Shown: piece by piece, positions 31,572 through 35,993 of the stretch | Numbering within the stretch: the stretch's first letter is position 1 | How the letters are laid out: each line of letters starts with the position of its first letter | Assembly: GCF_001039355.2 (NCBI RefSeq) | Contig: NW_019776039.1 | Span: forward strand, 1 to 35,993 | Direction of reading: 5' to 3' | DNA: 35,993 nucleotides | Source: Lingula anatina | Lineage: Eukaryota > Brachiopoda > Lingulata > Lingulida > Lingulidae | Translations under genes and position numbers: made by a program | The notes under the pieces: model-generated | Databases searched by the model: none | What the model saw: only the letters and a program-made list of their open reading frames with translations | What the model was told of the DNA's origin: nothing

Positions 31572-32604
31572 GTGTCTGATGAGGACCGTACCGAGGGGGG
31601 TGTAGGTGAAGACAACTCCATAGCGTCTACAACCGAGGGAGCCGCACTGCTGCTGCTACTACGTAAGTGTACAGACTAAATGCCCCACAGTTAACGAAAG
31701 CTGATGTGATAATAATGATAAATAAAATGTAGTATGTACGAAAGGTGAATGTTTAATGTATTAAACAACTCAGGGGATCAGATAAAATCTTTTAAAAAAA
31801 TTCCGTATAGCTAAAATAAATAGTTTGTCTGTGGATTATTTCTAGAAATGAGAGGAATGGAAAGAGGTGCATCATTCTTACCTATTCATTGTCTTCAAAA
31901 TTTAAATTTCCTGAACAGAGTATGTACAGACTCTTGAAAGTGTTCCTCCTCCAACAAAAACCTCCTTTATTTACATATTGTTCTTAACCCCGTGCCCACT
32001 CACATTATTTTCGTAACATATTTAAAGTGTTACAAAAGTCATAGAGAAATTTCAAAAACTAGCAACGTGACCCTACCCGAGGTTCTAGATTCCGGTATTG
32101 CCAGCTCGATCTTGATTTCATATATAACCCATGTCAGCAACACCAGGAGCTATCGCGTCAAAACGTTTCAATAGTTAACAATCTAGCTTCACGGTGGCTC
32201 TGACACTCGGGGTACCTGACCCTGGGTGTAAAATGCAATATGTTTTAAACAAAATTTATGTTGTTTATGAGATATAAACAATTGTCTGGATCTTACATAT
32301 TTCCCCTGTTTTGTAATTCAGAAAGGCGTACGACTTTCGTGTATTTCGGAGGAAGCCGAAGAAGCGAAAACAATCCGACCACGAAAAGGCTACCGTGGAC
32401 AAATGCTGCACAGTATTTTCTCTGCTCCTGTTTGGTGACGCTTGTCTTCATTATCGTGGGTGTTGCTTTCCACAGAATTCTCATCGTTGAATCTATTTCG
32501 AAAATTAGAGAATACAGGCGCGTCTAATCATTCCACCAATTCAAAAGCGGCGAACTTTAAAGCCTTGGATAATGAAAAAGAGGATTATCTCCCTCATTGT
32601 TCTT
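31572..32604 (+). pseudogene. partial duplicate of chitin synthase exons 1-2, decayed
   Basis: 31572-31662 matches exon 1 (TCTGATGAG, CGTACCGAGGGGGGTGTAGG, donor GTAAGTGTACAGAC), but the ATG is GTG and small indels change the length by two. 32322-32604 matches exon 2: acceptor TTCAG|AAAGG, then ACCGTGGACAAATGCTGC and ATTCTCATCGTTG, with the donor TTCTT|GTGAGTATG in the homologous place. It is 283 bases against 505 because of an internal deletion removing the second membrane segment, plus two 5-base deletions. Read from exon 1 the frame is shifted, returns for the first membrane segment (LVTLVFIIVGVAFHRILIV) and stops at TAA 32525-32527. No later chitin synthase exon follows in the window. Since intron 2 of the intact gene is 9 kb, more exons could lie past the right edge. 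Confidence 0.82.
32079..32138. repeat. dispersed repeat, inverted copy of 3235-3295
   Basis: GCCAGCTCGATCTTGATTTC, then ATATATAACCCAT, is the reverse complement of 3241-3275 (ATGGGTTATATATGAAATCA). It includes GAGGTTCTAGATT at one end. It sits in the intron of the chitin synthase duplicate. Confidence 0.7.
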
Positions 32605-33147
32605 GTGAGTATGACTTAATAATGTATTTAAATAAAATCAGCATTTTTTTTCAAATTTTCTTCATAATTTGACAGTGGTCATAAGCCGATCTTAAAACAA
32701 ATTACGTGCGTCTTTCTCGTTTCATAGATCCGAAATATGGCCGATTTCATTCTCACTTTTAATTATTAAAATGATTGTTCCCATACAAGGGGGAAGGGGT
32801 TGAATTCAATGAGGGAAGTTCCTCCTACAGTAAATAAAAAGACACATCTCTTCAGCACACATATTCACAACGATATGTGAGATGTAAACAACTTTTATAT
32901 ATATATTCATTAAAACACGATAAAAGAATGCGTGCATGTATACAGATTTACTTCACTATATATTTGAGAAATTAAATTTTAATAAGTGTTTTTGTCAGAT
33001 CAACAGTAATAGCATCATGTAACGGTACAGTATGTCTCATCTTTCTCTGTGATTCCACAGACGCTCTTATCTAATTTGTCATTTGACCTTCTATATATTT
33101 GCATATTGCTGTGCTAGTTTGTAGGTTTTCATGTTTAAACTTACATA

Positions 33148-33222
33148 ATAATAATAATTTATTTTTCTATGGCGCATTCCATTAAAAATCTCAATGCGCC
33201 TTACAACATTCACTTAAAAGAA
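33148..33222. repeat. dispersed GGCGC-hairpin repeat
   Basis: AATAATAATAATTTATTTTT is followed by GGCGCATT and its complement AATGCGCC 14 bases later, then TTACAACATT. Comparable (AAT)n plus GCGC hairpin plus TTACAA segments are, from memory, common interspersed repeats in marine invertebrates. Confidence 0.35.
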
Positions 33223-33579
33223 CTAAATAACAATACTAATATAAGAACACAATTTTAAAGGACTAAGAACTAATTTAAAGAACCAATTATTCATATTCTA
33301 AAATGATAAGAAACTAAAGTGACAACATTTAAAATTAATCATAAAATTACAGTACACCTTATTAAAAACTAAAACTAGATACATGTACATGTACATGTAT
33401 ATATGATGTCTCAATGAATAAGAGATCATCTTATTTTGTTTTCCATTGCGAAAAATCTAATGTATGAAAGTTTTTATTTCATTTCTATTGTAACTTGTGA
33501 AATATATATCATTATTATTAATATGGGGTATTCCCGCCACGCATCCAGTATTAAGTTCACCTTGCCAGCACAGCCTGAT

Positions 33580-33602
33580 CTTTTTTTTTTTTTTTTTTTT
33601 TT
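33580..33602 (-). repeat. poly-T tract, possible poly-A tail of a - strand retroposon
   Basis: About 22 T. On the - strand this is a poly-A run, as at the 3' end of a SINE or processed copy, but I do not recognise the flanking body. Confidence 0.4.
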
Positions 33603-34185
33603 GTCTTCAGGTAGAGCTAGTAGTTTTTTCATATTATGAAACAAACATGTATTTTAACGTTACTTAACACATCACATTGAAATCACATCACATTTTTGTG
33701 GTTTCAAGATGTGGGGACGGCCAGTTTTCTTGATACTTGGTGACTGTATTTTAATCGGATAATATTCTGTTTTCCCAGCCACCAAGTTTCGGCGACAACT
33801 GTTTCCTTTTATTCGAGTGACTTCAAGTTCTGGGATCAAACACAGGCTAGTAATTTTATATTATCTTCAATTGCTCCCTTATTCATGTGTTCTTATCATC
33901 AGATTTATAATTTGTCATGTGCTGCAGTTAACTATTTTGTTTAGATGTCACTGCATCGTGTTATTCTTAAAAAAATTCTTCTTGTGTGTAGCTATTATAT
34001 TTATGCTGAATATTACCGGGCCAGGAGTTCCGCTGTTTTTATATTTTCTCGGCTGTAGTTACATGCCGTAATCCATACATTTCTGTCTTTATGTTGTCTC
34101 CGTGTCCGCATTACCAGGTGCACATAATTTAATGGGTTTCTGGTCGACTAGGTTACATGCATTTTTGGAGTTGTTATGCTCTTTG

Positions 34186-34358
34186 TTTAGGGTGTACTTC
34201 CCAGGTGTTTACTTGTTTGCCTAGTAGTTAGAACCCCGTGTGGTACGGGGAACCCCGTGTGGTACGGGTATACTAGGTTCTGGGTGTATATCCCAGGTGT
34301 TTTATTGTTTGCCTAGTAGTTAGAACCCCGTGTGGTACGGGTATACTAGGTTTTAATT
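34186..34358 (+). repeat. tandem repeat with nested 19-bp repeat
   Basis: The unit GGTGTACTTCCCAGGTGTTT, followed by TTGTTTGCCTAGTAGTTAG, occurs twice with a period of roughly 90-110 bp. Within it GAACCCCGTGTGGTACGGG is present twice in the first unit and once in the second. It precedes the gag-like remnant and may belong to its leader. Confidence 0.75.
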
Positions 34359-34738
34359 TGTGGGAGCTGTTATGCCCCTATTCTGGGGAGTCACCCAGCT
34401 GTATGTTCGTTTGCCTAGTCGGTTTTACCAGATATCCCTCTTTTTACGTGCACGACTAAGCTGAGGCTGTTGCTTGCATGGATTTTCTCTGGCGGCGGAC
34501 TAGGAGCTGTTTTTTGCACTTTTAATATTAATATGGCTCGTGTCATATCTACCCCGGCTATTCGTTGGGTTTGTGCCGGGTATATATTTTCTCTGTACAA
34601 GTGTATATTTTATTCATATTACTTTTTCCGTTCTTACTTGTATTACCTGGCCCGGGGAATTTTATTACTGAATCGTCTTATATATAAATGCAGCTGCCTT
34701 TGCGCGGTCTTCTTAGTTTCCTTTGTCTTTATGTTACC

Positions 34739-35550
34739 ATGCCTCCCAAGACCCCTCCTGGGAGGAGTACCGTAGGCGGTCCAGGACGTCGGGTGTCTCC
34801 AATGCGCGCTCATTATCCAGCAAAAGACGACTGGATCCTGCATCCACTGTTCCTGGTGGAAAGAAGCCGAGTCACACCGCCACACACTTCTTCTGTGACG
34901 GAAACAACCTCTACTTCACTTGTTATCGACTGCGTTGTGCTGGCACAGCGTATTATTGCTCATCAGAACTGCTCAGAGGCACAGAAATGCCGAGCGCTTC
35001 TCCTTCCCCCGACTCCTCCCTGCAAGAGACCAACGTTCAGCAGAGATACCTTGTACCCAGTTGCAGTCTGTTCGACACTGTAAACACACGGGTCCAGCCG
35101 ATGAAATTAAAGGTGATCCACATGCCCTCGCAGAAATCGCTGATTACCCTTTACCATTGGACTGTTTCCTTTTTTGTTTTTGTTTTTGTTTTTTTTTTTT
35201 CAGCGATTTTCTTACAAAAATTTATACGATTCTGTAAACCTACTTAAGTACGGCTCAATTATTAGAGCATTAAGTAGCTACATAATGCTAATGATTGGCG
35301 TCTTTATGATGACGCCTTTTGCAACTTACGAGCAACACCTCTGGTCCCGTGGGATAAGTTATCCCCGAGTTACAGTTAAAAGTGGCAACCATGAATATTA
35401 CTCCCCTTTTCTACGTCCCTTTCGTCAAGGCATCTTGTTTGCCTTTAATAAAGGGGAACAATGCACCTTTAGTCTATGCCAATTCAAGCACTGTTGCCAG
35501 TACTGCTAGGGATCTCGTCCTAAAATCGATTGCCGCACATTCCACGCCCA
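34739..35550 (+). pseudogene. gag-like retroelement remnant
   Basis: An ATG at 34739 opens MPPKTPPGRSTVGGPGRR, a basic N-terminus. Other frames downstream contain LLKYGSIIRAL, then DWRLYDDAF (near 35298), and FAFNKGEQC followed by CTFSLCQFKHCCQYC (35463-35507), a C-x5-C-x3-H-like knuckle of the kind I associate with gag proteins of DIRS-type and related retrotransposons. Several frameshifts, a T-rich insertion near 35165-35200 and stops make it a pseudogene. No reverse transcriptase follows before the window ends. Confidence 0.5.
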
Positions 35551-35756
35551 GTTACAGACCCCGCCTACAAAATTGTCTTCCAACTCCAATTACCTATTCC
35601 CTGTTACAGCTGGAACTTAAAGGGTTTGCTTCATGCCGTCAGAATGGCCTGAACGGAACATATTCTTCAGAAAACATGCCCAACTAACGATATCTTTATC
35701 CAAATACACAAATTAAAAGCTCATTTTGTAAATTTTTGGCTTTTAAAAACGTCTGT

Positions 35757-35993
35757 GACGGCCAGATATGTCCTACAGACCAGATATGACCTACGACCAG
35801 AGAAGGCCAGATATGTCCGACAAAAAAGAGCCAGATGTGTCCGACAGGCCAGATGTGTCCGACAAAAAAGAGCCAGATGTGTCCGACAGGCCAGATATGT
35901 CTGACAAAAAAGAGACAGATGTGTCCGACAGGCCAGATGTGTCCGACAAAAAAGAGCCAGATGTGTCCGACAGGCCAGATGTGTCCGACAAAA
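35757..35993. repeat. 42-bp minisatellite, continues past window edge
   Basis: Alternating 18- and 24-base units (GCCAGATGTGTCCGACAG and the same with an AAAAAAGA end) make a 42-bp period with few substitutions. Because 42 is divisible by three, the array stays open on both strands: + reads PDVSDRPDVSDKKE repeats, - reads LSDTSGLSDTSGSF repeats. Whether it is coding cannot be told here. Confidence 0.88.

Noticed and set aside
35757-35993. CRISPR-like array
   Set aside because: The units are contiguous with no unique spacers, and the context is eukaryotic. It is a minisatellite.

Overview
This is an AT-rich eukaryotic nuclear window: genes are split by GT-AG introns and the spacers are packed with decayed DNA transposons, fold-back elements and retroelement pieces. 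The only intact gene I can support is a large animal-type chitin synthase (family 2 glycosyltransferase), on the + strand from 8073 to 27887. Chitin synthase of this type, the frequent ACATGTAC-like words and the transposon mix suggest a marine invertebrate, for example a lophotrochozoan such as a mollusc or brachiopod, or a lancelet. The species cannot be settled from the sequence.

Layout. 1-5165 is a transposon graveyard: a long inverted repeat (1-858), a fragment of a DDE transposase (982-1518) with an internal duplication, an AACGTTGA-rich repeat, a G/C-rich MITE (2331-2589), a composite repeat (2686-3175), and a LINE (3321-3870 plus 4687-5163) split by an 816-bp fold-back insertion. 5165-8072 has no recognised gene and leads into the chitin synthase promoter. 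8073-27887 holds nine coding exons whose phases all join, giving a predicted 2101-residue protein. Intron 2 is 9 kb and contains an internally deleted THAP/DDE + SAP/YqaJ transposon (9490-11975, AT target duplication), a SWIM zinc-finger transposon fragment (13499-13863), a 317-bp fold-back (15150-15466) and a 657-bp hAT-like MITE with perfect 77-bp inverted repeats and an 8-bp target duplication (16417-17073). 27888-31490 is 3' UTR and spacer.

31491-32604 is a second, same-strand copy of the chitin synthase promoter-proximal region plus exons 1 and 2. It has lost its ATG, carries frameshifts and has an internal deletion. The copy's further exons, if any, would lie beyond the window. 32605-35993 is repeat-rich: a dispersed GGCGC-hairpin repeat, a poly-T tract, tandem repeats at 34186-34358, a gag-like retroelement remnant (34739-35550) and a 42-bp minisatellite running off the right edge.

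The chitin synthase has the expected architecture: N-terminal membrane segments, a catalytic domain with CGTMWHE, DGD, EDR and QRRRW motifs, then five plus two C-terminal membrane segments. It is unusual in three places: a roughly 180-residue internally repetitive insertion inside the catalytic domain (exon 5), a long low-complexity loop (exon 8) and a 450-residue low-complexity tail (exon 9). The last two share a recognisable sequence module. No CRISPR array, rRNA or tRNA was recognised.
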